This document shows positions 1 to 8,705 of a DNA stretch of 64,000 bases, piece after piece (positions within the stretch are counted from its first letter, which is position 1; each line of letters begins with the position of its first letter). Source of the DNA: Altericroceibacterium xinjiangense (GTDB lineage Bacteria > Pseudomonadota > Alphaproteobacteria > Sphingomonadales > Sphingomonadaceae); NCBI RefSeq assembly GCF_003958635.1, contig NZ_RSEK01000007.1:1-64000 (forward strand), written 5' to 3'. The notes under the pieces are model-generated. The model was not told where the DNA came from, searched no databases, and worked only from the letters and a program-made list of their open reading frames with translations. A program made the position numbers and the translations under genes.

Positions 1-64
1 GCAGGAGCCCAGCCGCAAGCGGCAGCACCGCGTGCCGCAGCACGCGCCCGATGTTCTTCTTCAT
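1..64 (-). CDS. 5' end of a secreted or membrane protein (partial)
   Basis: An ATG at 64-62 on the minus strand is preceded by a good Shine-Dalgarno-like GGGAGAGA and opens a frame that runs off the window start. The 21 visible residues begin MKKNIGRVLRH, followed by a hydrophobic stretch rich in Leu and Ala. That is the charged n-region plus h-region of a signal peptide or membrane anchor. The rest lies outside the window, so no function can be given. It would lie downstream of the GGDEF/EAL gene on the same strand, separated by about 155 bases without recognisable content. Confidence 0.55.
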   Translation of the reverse strand, partial: MKKNIGRVLRHAVLPLAAGLL

Positions 65-220
65 ACGCTCTCTCCCATTTGCAGGCAGCTTAGGAAGGTC
101 GCAGGAGGTAGCAAGTCTCGAAACGGGATATGTCCACGACCGCAGGCACTCCGGCCGGATCGCTCGAAACCAGCGTTCATTCGGCACAGCCCGCGAGCCC
201 AAGATCTTCCGCGCAGCAGC

Positions 221-1906
221 CTAGGCGGCTCGATCGGCGCTCAACTGCTGGAGAAGCGCCAGGGCTGCTTCCTCTTCCAACGGACGGGAAAGAAGGTGAC
301 CTTGCAGTTCCGCGCATCCAAGCGAGCGGAGGAACGCGCGTTGCGCTTCGGTTTCGACGCCTTCTGCAGTTACAGCCACCCCCAGCGAACGGCCCAGCCT
401 CGCAACGGCTTTGATGATCGCCTTCGACTCCTGCAGGTTTGCGAGATCCTGCACAAAGGAGCGGTCGATCTTGACCTTGTCGATGTTCAGCTTCTGAAGA
501 TATGACAGGCTCGAATACCCCGTGCCGAAGTCTTTCAGCACGATCTTGATGCCGGTCGCTCGAAGCTGCTTGAGTTTCTCAACCGCTCGCAGGTCGAGAA
601 TCGTGTGCTCGGTCACTTCGAGCTGCAGCCTTTCCGCCTCGAACCCGGTTCGTTCCAGAATTGCCAGGACCCGCTCAACCACCCGGTCGCTGCCGAGCTG
701 AGAGGGCGAGAGATGGATGGCAAGCGCGACCTGTGGCCAGTCGAACAACGTCTGGCAGGCACGGTCGAGCACCCATTCGCCAAGCGGCAAGATCAGACCC
801 GACTCTTCAGCAACGTCGAAGAAATCAGCTGGCTGCAGCACTCCAAGGCGCGGGTGCTTCCATCGCACCAGTGCCTCGAACGCGACAAGGTGCTCACCCC
901 GCGTCGCGAACAAAGGCTGATATTCCATTTCCAGCTCTTGCCCCGACGCGAGCGCTTGCCGCAGTTCGCTCTCAAGTAGCCGTCTCTTTTGCATATCGGC
1001 ATTCAGCGCCTCACTGAAGATCCGGAAGCAGGCGCGCCCTTCCCGCTTTGCCTGGTAAAGCGCCATGTCGGCGCGTTGGTGCAGCTCAACCCGGCTGACC
1101 CGGTCGCTCGTCCATTCGACCATGCCGATGGATGCACTGACATGCGCCTGCCCATCTTCAAGTTCGAACGGAAGTGCTGCCTCAGCGAGGATGCGCTGGC
1201 ACACATCGGCCGCTCGAAAGCTGTCGCTGGTGCCCTGAAGAAGAATGGCGAATTCGTCGCCCCCCAGCCGGGCCGCCGTGTCGGATGCGCGGACTATCGC
1301 GCCTAGTCGGGCTGCAAACTGGCGAACCAGTTCATCTCCGGCCTGATGGCCGTATGTATCGTTGACCTCCTTGAAACGGTCCAGATCCACATAGATCAGA
1401 GCAGATCCCGTCGTGTCCCGGGGCATCCGCAGCAAAACCTGGTCGATACGTTCATTGAGCAGTGCGCGATTTGGCAGTCCGGTCAGCACGTCATGGAAGG
1501 CAAGATAGCGGCTGTGCGCTTCTGCCTCTCTGTAGGCGGTTACATCGGTGATGGCTGCGACAATGAAGTCCTGCCCATCAAGCGTGATTCTCTGCTTGCG
1601 AGTGATGACGGTGCGTACATTGCGGGAAGCATCGGTTATCTGCTCCTCGACCTCGTCGATTTCACCGGAGTTAAAAACCCGGTCATCAGCCTCATGGAAT
1701 ACTTTAACCTGATCCTCAGGGAAGAGAGCGTGATCGCCAAGCTTTAGAAGTACATCCCTGGAGTACCCGAAGAAGGAGCAGGCACCTTTATTGATCAGAA
1801 CGATGGAGTGATTCCGGTCTTTCACAAACACCGGGTTCGGAATCACGTCAATCAGATCCTGGATATCACCCAGGCTTCTAATCCCGATATCTCGTCCAAC
1901 CATCAA
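221..1906 (-). CDS. PAS-GGDEF-EAL cyclic-di-GMP protein, EAL half probably inactive
   Basis: 561 residues in three parts: a PAS-like sensor (about 12-125), a GGDEF diguanylate cyclase domain (about 135-295) and an EAL domain (about 310-555). The GGDEF signature is intact (RLGGDEF, 213-219) and an inhibitory-site RxxD (RASD, 206-209) sits five residues before it, so synthesis with product feedback is plausible. The EAL motif is present (344-346), as are the ExTE, DKVKID and AEGVE motifs. However, the usual Asn of the NxS motif is His398 and the first Asp of DDFGTG is Lys458. Both positions bind metal in active phosphodiesterases. No transmembrane helix is seen, so it should be cytosolic. I infer a cyclase whose EAL part has become regulatory. 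Confidence 0.9.
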   Translation of the reverse strand: MMVGRDIGIRSLGDIQDLIDVIPNPVFVKDRNHSIVLINKGACSFFGYSRDVLLKLGDHALFPEDQVKVFHEADDRVFNSGEIDEVEEQITDASRNVRTVITRKQRITLDGQDFIVAAITDVTAYREAEAHSRYLAFHDVLTGLPNRALLNERIDQVLLRMPRDTTGSALIYVDLDRFKEVNDTYGHQAGDELVRQFAARLGAIVRASDTAARLGGDEFAILLQGTSDSFRAADVCQRILAEAALPFELEDGQAHVSASIGMVEWTSDRVSRVELHQRADMALYQAKREGRACFRIFSEALNADMQKRRLLESELRQALASGQELEMEYQPLFATRGEHLVAFEALVRWKHPRLGVLQPADFFDVAEESGLILPLGEWVLDRACQTLFDWPQVALAIHLSPSQLGSDRVVERVLAILERTGFEAERLQLEVTEHTILDLRAVEKLKQLRATGIKIVLKDFGTGYSSLSYLQKLNIDKVKIDRSFVQDLANLQESKAIIKAVARLGRSLGVAVTAEGVETEAQRAFLRSLGCAELQGHLLSRPLEEEAALALLQQLSADRAA

Positions 1907-2008
1907 ACAGCACCCCAGAATCTGCCCTGGGCCGTATGCATGAACGGCGCGCTGGTGGCTTTCCGGGATTCTACGGATCGGTCGCTACCGTCGGGCAGCA
2001 GGCTGACG

Positions 2009-2019
2009 CCCCCCCCCCC
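2009..2019. repeat. 11-base poly-C tract
   Basis: An uninterrupted run of 11 C lies in the 219-base gap between the GGDEF/EAL gene and the first Crp/Fnr gene, both on the minus strand. Nothing else was recognised in that gap. Runs this long can slip during replication or sequencing. Confidence 0.9.
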
Positions 2020-2125
2020 AAATCGGATGGCGCACACCTTGCCCCGCAGTGTCTCACCGCTCCCAGCGGAATGGCTGCTTTCCGAACGCGCGCATGCAAG
2101 TGCAGACGTTCCGGATCGCCCGGCG

Positions 2126-2869
2126 TCACCTCACGGCAGCCGCACCGTGCGCTCCCTTCCCGAACGGGCCGATAAGCCGCCGGTACTCCCTTTCAGGTTC
2201 GCCGTAGCTCTCCCCAGCGATCTCTTCGAGGCGGGCCCGATCGGCGATGTGAATGAGGCCGCGCGAGGCCCGGATCGCCCCTGTACCCTCAAGCGTGTGC
2301 AGGGTAACGGTCACGCCTGAACGGCGGACCGCAAGCATGATGGACATGAACTGGTGGGTCAGCTCCATCTGGTCCCCATCGATGCGGTCGTGACACATGA
2401 GGAGCCAGCGCGCGAGCCGCTCAGGAAGGGCATAGTGCGCGTTGGATGCCGCGGTCGACCCGGCCTGAACGTTCATGGCCTGGACGTAGCGCAGCAGAAC
2501 GGTGCGCAAGGTCACGCTGGAGTCGAAGGCGCGGAGCAACTGCTCGGAAGACAGCGTCCAGGCGATGCCCTTCCCGATCTGCAGGAATGACCTTTGCGGC
2601 GTTTCGCCGGCATGCAGGATCACGGGAATGCCAGTCATCCCGTCGCGCCCGAAAATTCCGGTCTCGATCTGATCCCCGTCCCCGTCAGAGACGATGGAGC
2701 CCACGCCGTTCTCGATAAAGTGAACCTGTTCGATCGGCCGATGCCGATCGAAAAAGATATCGCCCACCGCAAGCTCGGTTCGCACGAAATGCGGCTCGAG
2801 AAGGGCATAGTCGTCGCTGGAGAGCGAACGCAGGAGCAAATTGGACGTAGTCGCTTGAGAAGGAGACAT
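2126..2869 (-). CDS. Crp/Fnr family transcriptional regulator
   Basis: 247 residues. The N-terminal two thirds is a cyclic-nucleotide-binding-type beta barrel (FGRDGMTGIPVIL corresponds to the usual GE.xGE region without its cAMP-binding residues). The C-terminal winged helix runs from about 170, with MSIMLAVRRSGVTVTLHTL as the helix-turn-helix. There is no Cys cluster for an Fnr-type Fe-S centre. An ATG 30 bases upstream (2899) is also open, but the start at 2869 has GGAAG about ten bases before it and fits the family N-terminus better. A second Crp/Fnr gene is divergently placed 366 bases away. The effector is unknown. Confidence 0.85.
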   Translation of the reverse strand: MSPSQATTSNLLLRSLSSDDYALLEPHFVRTELAVGDIFFDRHRPIEQVHFIENGVGSIVSDGDGDQIETGIFGRDGMTGIPVILHAGETPQRSFLQIGKGIAWTLSSEQLLRAFDSSVTLRTVLLRYVQAMNVQAGSTAASNAHYALPERLARWLLMCHDRIDGDQMELTHQFMSIMLAVRRSGVTVTLHTLEGTGAIRASRGLIHIADRARLEEIAGESYGEPEREYRRLIGPFGKGAHGAAAVR

Positions 2870-3234
2870 GCAGCCGCTTCCAAGTTGGGGCGGGAGCATG
2901 GATTATCTCTCAGCCGCCTGAGCCCTGAAAATGGCAGGCGATTTCGGTCATATAGGTTGCCAGCCACAGAACGAAACCCCTGCTGCAAGGAACCTTTCAG
3001 GAACATCTCCGCCGCGCCGTGGACTGCCTCGAAGATGCGGCCCCGAAGTGCGAACCGGCGCGCGAGCAGAAGGTAAAGCGGAGTAAACGGCAGCGGACTA
3101 CCTGAATGTACGCTGCCGCACATAGTCTTCTCCGCGTGATGAACCTGGCTTAGCTCATCCGCAGGTCGGCGCGCATCTCTCTGCAACAGCCTGCCCCCCC
3201 CCCCCGACTTACACGGCGCTCCCGATGGTGATCC
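2870..3234. other. Intergenic region between divergent Crp/Fnr genes
   Basis: About 365 bases with no convincing gene. Both regulators should be transcribed outward from here. The only clear landmark is a 12-base poly-C run at 3194-3205, about 30 bases before the rightward start. No recognisable Fnr-type palindrome or tRNA-like structure was found. A long open frame on the minus strand crosses this stretch but has no family resemblance. Confidence 0.5.
3194..3205. repeat. 12-base poly-C tract upstream of a Crp/Fnr gene
   Basis: Twelve consecutive C lie between the presumed promoter side and the TTG start of the rightward Crp/Fnr gene. A change in tract length would alter promoter or leader spacing, not the reading frame, because an in-frame stop sits immediately before the TTG. 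Confidence 0.9.
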
Positions 3235-3990
3235 TTGACTGCAGCTACCCCCCTTTCGCTCTTCGTTGACAAGCTGGAGCGGCACTCGCCTCTTTCCGCG
3301 GACGCTCGCGCCGCAATACTTGCTCTGCCGCACACGGTCAGCGAACTGCAAAAAGGCGAATACCTCTATCTGGAAGGCGAAGCCGCGCCGGACTGCTGCA
3401 TCGTTCTTTCCGGCTATGTCGCGACGGCGAAGATCGCCGGGAACGGCAAGCGCCAGATCGTCGCGATTCACATGAGGGGGGACGGCGTCGGCCTCCAGAA
3501 CGGCTTCGTCGCGCGCACGGATCACGATGCGCAGACGCTCTCTCCGGTGAAGGCGGCCTTCGTAGCAGGGGCTGCCATAGACGAACTTGTTGCAGGGCAT
3601 CCCGATGCCGCCCGCGCCATCTGGCTGGAGACGCTGCTGGAGGCATCGATCCAGCGGGAGTGGACGGTGAACCTCGGCGCCCGTGACGCCCGCAGCCGTG
3701 TCGCGCACCTGCTGTGCGAACTTGCGGTGAAGCAGGAAAGGGCCGCCACGGGGATAAAGAGAGGCTATCAGATCGCCCTGACGCAGGAGCAGCTGGCCGA
3801 AGCGACCGGACTGACAGCCGTCCACATCAACCGGGTGCTTCGGGATCTCAGGAAGGACGGCGTGATCGGCGACGTTCGCAAGGGCGTGCCTTTGACCTGC
3901 GACTGGGACCGCATGACCGAAGTCGCCGATTTCAGGAGCGAATATCTGGAGATCGCAAGGGCGGGATCATGCGTCCCAGCCGCTACTTGA
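3235..3990 (+). CDS. Crp/Fnr family transcriptional regulator
   Basis: 251 residues. A cNMP-type sensor barrel occupies about 10-125 and a winged helix lies near 165-225, with LTQEQLAEATGLTAVHINR as the helix-turn-helix. The start is a TTG at 3235: an in-frame TGA lies directly before it and the next in-frame ATG is inside the barrel. The ribosome site is weak (GGTGA), so expression may be low. The product is a cytosolic DNA-binding protein with unknown ligand. It shares its direction with the broken response-regulator gene 85 bases downstream, and the pair were probably co-transcribed. Confidence 0.85.
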   Translation: MTAATPLSLFVDKLERHSPLSADARAAILALPHTVSELQKGEYLYLEGEAAPDCCIVLSGYVATAKIAGNGKRQIVAIHMRGDGVGLQNGFVARTDHDAQTLSPVKAAFVAGAAIDELVAGHPDAARAIWLETLLEASIQREWTVNLGARDARSRVAHLLCELAVKQERAATGIKRGYQIALTQEQLAEATGLTAVHINRVLRDLRKDGVIGDVRKGVPLTCDWDRMTEVADFRSEYLEIARAGSCVPAAT

Positions 3991-4075
3991 GCACGCCGCC
4001 GGGCGGCGCGCTGGTCCCCGGGAGTCCAGCAACCATCCGGAGCGGGCGCGGCAAGGACGTACGCGGAGGAGCGGG

Positions 4076-4453
4076 ATGCACGCTCTCATAATCGAGCCCC
4101 AGCCCCTGATAGCGATGATGCTGGAGGAAGAGCTTCGCGATCTCGGGTTGACCTCGTTCGACACGGCAGCGACCTAGGACGGCGCCATAACCGCCTCAAG
4201 GCGGCAGTGGCCGGACCTCATCACCGCAAGCGTCCGCCTGATGCGCGGCACCGGCGTGGAGGCCGTGAAATGCATCTGCGCGGAGCGACCGGTTCCGACC
4301 GTCTACATCGTCAGCAACCCGGAGGAGGTTGAGACACCCGATTGCGGCAGTGCCATTATCCGCAAGCCGGTCGCGAGGGGCGAGCTGAGAAAGGCGGTTG
4401 CGACGCTCGGCCTCACGATACCCACAGGGTCGCGCCCCGCGCCGGTCGGGTGA
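4076..4453 (+). pseudogene. Single-domain response regulator interrupted by an amber codon
   Basis: Read through one TAG at 4175-4177, this frame gives a 125-residue receiver domain of the small sphingomonad type, starting MHALIIEPQPLIAMMLEEEL. It has a strong ribosome site (GGAGGAGCGGG) before its ATG. The frame stays open on both sides of the stop, which falls at codon 34. The receiver chemistry is also lost: the usual acidic pair reads EP (residues 7-8) and the phospho-acceptor Asp is Ser52 (DLITASVRL), although the late Lys (IIRKP) remains. Loss of active-site residues together with the stop argues for a decaying gene, not a sequencing slip. It follows the Crp/Fnr gene in the same direction. 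Confidence 0.75.
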
Positions 4454-4625
4454 GCGGCGCCTGCGCAGGCAGCTGAGGGGCGGACACGGAGGCATCGCTG
4501 ACGTGTCGGCCAGCTCAGGGCCTGCACCTCTACGCGTTCAACCGTCGGTACGCTCCTCCCGAAACCGGCACGACCCTGTTGGGTCGCCACGATTTCATTC
4601 AGCCTTGGTGACCGCAGTCCTGAGC

Positions 4626-6449
4626 TTATTCCACGGTGACAGACTTCGCCAGATTACGCGGTTGATCGACATCCGTGCCCTTCACGCAAGCCGTATGATA
4701 GGCGAGCAGTTGCACCGGCACGGCGTAGACCAGGGGAGCGATCAGCGGGTGGACTCGCGGCATCTCGATCGTCGCCAGACATCCCTCGCCCGCTTCTTCC
4801 AGCCCCTCTCGGTCGGAAATCAGCACGATCTTGCCGCCTCGGGCCCGCACTTCCTGCATGTTGGAAACGGTTTTTTCGAACAGCGGGCCTGATGGTGCGA
4901 GTACGACGACCGGCACGGCTTCGTCGATCAGCGCGATCGGTCCATGCTTCATCTCGCCAGCGGCATAGCCTTCGGCATGGATGTAGCTGATTTCCTTCAG
5001 CTTCAGTGCGCCTTCCAGCGCCAGCGGATAATCCGCCCCGCGCCCGAGGTAGAGCACATCGCGCGCCGGGGCGATCAAGTGCGCCATCGCGGCGATTTCC
5101 GCATCGTGGTTGAGCGCCGCGTTCAGGCAAGCCGGCGCTTCAAGCAAGTGGCTGACGATCTCGGCTTCCTGCTCCCGATCCAGCCGTCCGCGCTTCACCG
5201 CGAAGTGTGCGGCCAGAGCGGCGAGCACCGCAAGCTGGCACGTGAACGCCTTGGTAGAGGCGACCCCGATCTCCGGCCCGGCGTGGGTCGGCAGCAGCAG
5301 ATCGGCTTCCCGCGCCATCGTGCTGGTGGGCACGTTGACGACGACGGCAATGGTCTGCCCTTCCTCCTTGCAGTGACGGAGTGCGGCCAAGGTGTCGGCC
5401 GTTTCGCCGCTCTGGGAAATGAACAGCGCCAGCCCACCGGGTTCAAGCACCGGCTCGCGGTAGCGGAACTCGCTGGCGACATCGATGTCGACCGGGAGGC
5501 GGGCGAATTGCTCAAACCAGTACTTCGCCACCAGTCCGGCGTAGTAGCTGGTGCCGCACGCGACGATCGTCACCCGGCTGATTGCCGAGATATCGAAGTC
5601 CATCTGCGGCAAGGCGACCTGCTGCTCCAGCGGGCGGACGTAGGAATTGAGCGTCTGCGCCACCACGGTCGGCTGTTCGAAGATCTCCTTCTGCATGAAG
5701 TGGCGATAGTTGCCCTTCTCGATCGCCGCAGCCGAAGCGCCGGAGGTGGAGATTTCCCGCTCTACTCGGTTGTTGTCCTTGTCGTAGATGGTGGCGCTGT
5801 CGCGCGTGACGACGACCCAGTCGCCTTCGTCGAGATAGGCGATCTTCTGCGTCAGCGGGGCGAGCGCCAGTGCGTCGGAGCCAAGATAGATCTCTCCGTC
5901 GCCGAAGCCCACTACCAGTGGAGACCCGCGCCGCGAACCGATCAGCATGTCGGGATGGTCACGAAAGGCAATCGCCAGCGCAAAGGCGCCGCGCAGCTGC
6001 GGGAGGACCGCCTTCACCGCATCTTCAGGTGATTTTCCGGCTTCGACTTGTTCGGAGATCAAGTGAGCCACGACCTCGCTGTCCGTCTCGCTTTCGAACG
6101 TGCGGCCGCGCTTGGTCAGCCCATCGCGCAAGGAACGAAAGTTCTCGATGATGCCGTTGTGGACCAGCGCCACTTCATCGGTGGCATGCGGGTGCGCGTT
6201 GCATTCGGTCGGGGCGCCGTGGGTGGCCCAGCGGGTATGGGCGATGCCGACTTCGCCGGGGGTCGGACTGGTAGCCAGTTCCCGCGTCAGGTTGGACAGC
6301 TTGCCCTCTGCCCGGCAGCGGACCAGGTCTCCATCGTGGAGCGTACAGATCCCGGCGCTGTCATAGCCGCGGTACTCCATCCGCTTGAGCCCATCGAGCA
6401 GCCGCTCCGCAACTTCTTCCCTGCCGACGATGCCGATGATGCCGCACAT
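4626..6449 (-). CDS. glmS: Glutamine-fructose-6-phosphate aminotransferase
   Basis: 607 residues, the normal length. It makes glucosamine-6-phosphate from fructose-6-phosphate and glutamine, the first step toward UDP-GlcNAc for peptidoglycan and lipid A. The N-terminus MCGIIGIVG supplies the Cys nucleophile of the class II glutaminase domain (about 1-220). Two SIS sugar-isomerase domains follow (ACGTSYYAG near 293, and the second half). The C-terminus NLAKSVTVE is the conserved family tail. It lies 142 bases downstream of glmU on the same strand, a natural pairing in one pathway. No GlmS ribozyme-like leader was seen. Confidence 0.98.
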   Translation of the reverse strand: MCGIIGIVGREEVAERLLDGLKRMEYRGYDSAGICTLHDGDLVRCRAEGKLSNLTRELATSPTPGEVGIAHTRWATHGAPTECNAHPHATDEVALVHNGIIENFRSLRDGLTKRGRTFESETDSEVVAHLISEQVEAGKSPEDAVKAVLPQLRGAFALAIAFRDHPDMLIGSRRGSPLVVGFGDGEIYLGSDALALAPLTQKIAYLDEGDWVVVTRDSATIYDKDNNRVEREISTSGASAAAIEKGNYRHFMQKEIFEQPTVVAQTLNSYVRPLEQQVALPQMDFDISAISRVTIVACGTSYYAGLVAKYWFEQFARLPVDIDVASEFRYREPVLEPGGLALFISQSGETADTLAALRHCKEEGQTIAVVVNVPTSTMAREADLLLPTHAGPEIGVASTKAFTCQLAVLAALAAHFAVKRGRLDREQEAEIVSHLLEAPACLNAALNHDAEIAAMAHLIAPARDVLYLGRGADYPLALEGALKLKEISYIHAEGYAAGEMKHGPIALIDEAVPVVVLAPSGPLFEKTVSNMQEVRARGGKIVLISDREGLEEAGEGCLATIEMPRVHPLIAPLVYAVPVQLLAYHTACVKGTDVDQPRNLAKSVTVE

Positions 6450-6549
6450 GAACGTTCTTCCTCAAATCTGATGCAGGGAACTTCACGCAGCCGCAGCCAC
6501 AGGAATTCCCGAATGGTAACAGGTATATGAGCCGCCGCTCGCCCTGCGC

Positions 6550-6593
6550 AAGGCGGCGGAGCAAATGGGGACCGTCCGCAGCGCCGCCGCCTT
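6550..6593 (-). terminator. Inverted repeat between glmU and glmS, possible attenuator
   Basis: A perfect 10-base inverted repeat (AAGGCGGCGG with its complement) overlaps the glmU stop and encloses a 24-base loop. There is no T-run, so it may be a weak terminator or a processing hairpin in the glmU-glmS transcript. Confidence 0.3.
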
Positions 6594-7953
6594 AGTCCTT
6601 GGCCGCCTTCTTCCGCTTCATCGCGTCGTGAAAACGGTCGGCCCAGCCAGGCTTCACCAGCTGTTCCGCCCGGACCATTCGCAGTTCTCCATCGGCGACG
6701 TCGCGGCTGACGGCGCTGCCTGCCGCAACGATCGAATCCGCGCCGATCTTGACCGGAGCGATCAGCGCGCTGTTCGATCCGATGAACGCCCGCGGGCCGA
6801 TTTCCGTGCGGTGCTTGAAATAGCCATCGTAGTTGCAGGTGATCGTCCCGGCCCCGATGTTGGCGCCCGCCCCGACGCTCGCATCACCGATATAGCTGAG
6901 GTGACTGGCCTTGGCGCCCTTTCCGATGGTCGCCTTCTTGACCTCGACGAAGTTGCCGACCTTGGCGCCTTCCTCCAGCACCGCACCCGGCCGCAGCCGA
7001 GCATAGGGGCCGACTTCGACGCTTTCGCCGACGGTCGCCCCTTCAAGGTGGGAGAACGCACGGATCGTAGCGTTATCCGCCACCGTGACGCCCGGCCCGA
7101 ACACGACGTTGGGCTCTATCGTCACGTCGCGGCCGATCTGCGTGTCCCAGGAAAAGAACACCGTGTCCGGAGCGACCAGGCTGGCGCCATCCACCATCGC
7201 CTGCTTGCGGCGGGCCTGCTGCCAGCGCGTTTCGGCATCGGCCAGTTCCATGCGGGAGTTGATCCCGGCGACCTCGTTCCCGTTGTCAGTGGTGACGACC
7301 GCCGACAGCGCTCCTTCGGCGTGGGCGACGTTGACGATGTCGACCAGGTAGTATTCGCCTTGCGCGTTATCGGTGCCCACCTTGCCCAGCAGGTCAAACA
7401 GCCGTTCCGCCTTTACCGCCATCAGCCCGGAATTGCACAGCCGGCAGGCACGTTCTTCTTCCGAGGCATCCTTGTATTCCACCATCCGCCGGATGCGTCC
7501 GTCATCCGCGATGATCCGTCCGTACTGCAGGGCGTCTTCCGGCTCGAAGCCGAGCACGACGACTGCTGGTGCGTCTTCGGCGTGCAGGCGGTCAATCATT
7601 GCGCGCATGGTTGAGGCCGTGACGAAGGGCACGTCGCCATAAAGGATCAGCACGTCGCCCGCGAAGCCGGCAAGCGCGCCTTCCGCTTGCTGGACCGCGT
7701 GGCCGGTGCCGAGCTGCGGTTCCTGCAGGACCAGCTCAGCGCGCTTTCCCAGCTGCGCCTCCAGCTGGTCGCGCCCGTCGCCGACGATCATGATCGTGCG
7801 TTCGGGCGCCAGTTCTCCGGCGCTCTGGAGCAGGTGCTCGACCATCGGGCGCCCCGCAATCGGGTGCAGGACCTTGTGGCGTGCGCTGCGCATGCGGGTG
7901 CCCTTGCCGGCAGCAAGAATCACGGCGGCGATCGGTCGGGCTGTGTCGTTCAT
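6592..7953 (-). CDS. glmU: Bifunctional GlcNAc-1-P uridyltransferase / GlcN-1-P acetyltransferase
   Basis: 453 residues. The N-terminal pyrophosphorylase domain carries AAGKGTRMRS near residue 16 and ends near 230. The C-terminal left-handed beta helix of hexapeptide repeats is the acetyltransferase (VEVKKATIGKGAKASHLSY region, GAGTITCNYDGYFKHRT motif). It performs the last two steps to UDP-N-acetylglucosamine in the cytosol. The frame is open a further 49 codons upstream, but MNDTARPIAAVILAAG is the family-like N-terminus, so the start was set at 7953. That leaves a 55-base divergent gap to gph. glmS follows on the same strand. Confidence 0.97.
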   Translation of the reverse strand: MNDTARPIAAVILAAGKGTRMRSARHKVLHPIAGRPMVEHLLQSAGELAPERTIMIVGDGRDQLEAQLGKRAELVLQEPQLGTGHAVQQAEGALAGFAGDVLILYGDVPFVTASTMRAMIDRLHAEDAPAVVVLGFEPEDALQYGRIIADDGRIRRMVEYKDASEEERACRLCNSGLMAVKAERLFDLLGKVGTDNAQGEYYLVDIVNVAHAEGALSAVVTTDNGNEVAGINSRMELADAETRWQQARRKQAMVDGASLVAPDTVFFSWDTQIGRDVTIEPNVVFGPGVTVADNATIRAFSHLEGATVGESVEVGPYARLRPGAVLEEGAKVGNFVEVKKATIGKGAKASHLSYIGDASVGAGANIGAGTITCNYDGYFKHRTEIGPRAFIGSNSALIAPVKIGADSIVAAGSAVSRDVADGELRMVRAEQLVKPGWADRFHDAMKRKKAAKD

Positions 7954-8008
7954 GTCGGAGGCTTTGCCACCAATCGGTTGCGGTTTCCATACGGCTCGGG
8001 CATCGGGC

Positions 8009-8689
8009 ATGGCCATGGATCGGTTTCCCTTCACCGCAATCGGCTTCGATCTCGACGGCACGCTGGTCGACAGCAACCGCGACCTCGCCCCGGCAATCAA
8101 TCACGCGCTGGCGTTGGCAGGCCGAGCCACGATCTCGCAGGATGCCACGCGCCGGCTGATCGGCGGCGGGACCCGCAAGATGCTGCTGCGCGCAACGGAA
8201 TTGACCGGCGGCCCGCTCGATGAAGAGACGTTCGAGCAGCTCTACGACACCATGCTGTTCTATTACGAAGCGCACATCGCCGATCACACGGTGCCCTACC
8301 CCGGCTGCCTTGAAGCTCTCGACGCGCTGGCCGCGCACGGCTGCCGCCTGGCAGTCGCAACCAACAAGATCGAGCATCTGGCCCGCAAGCTGCTGACCGG
8401 CCTCGATATGCTCGACCGCTTCGACGTCGTGCTTGGCGGCGATACGCTTGGCCCGGACAGGGCGAAGCCGAAAGGCGACATGATCGCCGAAGCGCAAGCG
8501 CGCTGCGGCGGCGGCACGTTCGCCTTTGTGGGCGATTCGACTTACGACGTGCTGGCGGCGAAGGCCGCGGGCATACCGGTGATCGCGCTCAGCTTCGGAT
8601 ACAACGACGTCCCGGCGCAGGATCTTGGCGCGGACGCAGTGGTCGACCGTTTCGACGATCTTCTGCCGGCGCTTCGTCGCCTCGGCTGA
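8009..8689 (+). CDS. gph: HAD-superfamily phosphoglycolate phosphatase
   Basis: 226 residues. The HAD catalytic motif GFDLDGTLVDSN lies at about 12-23, the Thr/Ser motif ATNKIEHL in the middle, the Lys near 150 (RAKPKG), and the metal-binding GDSTYDVLAAKAAG near 175. It hydrolyses 2-phosphoglycolate to glycolate, or a similar small phosphoester. The ATG at 8009 (or 8015) is preferred over the long upstream extension, which would overlap glmU antisense. It is followed after 16 bases by an SDR gene in the same direction. The exact substrate is by family similarity only. Confidence 0.88.
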   Translation: MAMDRFPFTAIGFDLDGTLVDSNRDLAPAINHALALAGRATISQDATRRLIGGGTRKMLLRATELTGGPLDEETFEQLYDTMLFYYEAHIADHTVPYPGCLEALDALAAHGCRLAVATNKIEHLARKLLTGLDMLDRFDVVLGGDTLGPDRAKPKGDMIAEAQARCGGGTFAFVGDSTYDVLAAKAAGIPVIALSFGYNDVPAQDLGADAVVDRFDDLLPALRRLG

Positions 8690-8705
8690 CCCAGGAGAAC
8701 CCTTG

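Noticed and set aside
2635-3825. Long open frame on the minus strand across the Crp/Fnr intergenic region
   Set aside because: It overlaps both Crp/Fnr genes antisense, shows no recognisable family motif, and is expected by chance at this GC content.
6450-6591. GlmS ribozyme or another riboswitch upstream of glmS
   Set aside because: Only a GC-rich inverted repeat was seen; nothing resembles the ribozyme core, which is also not expected in this group.
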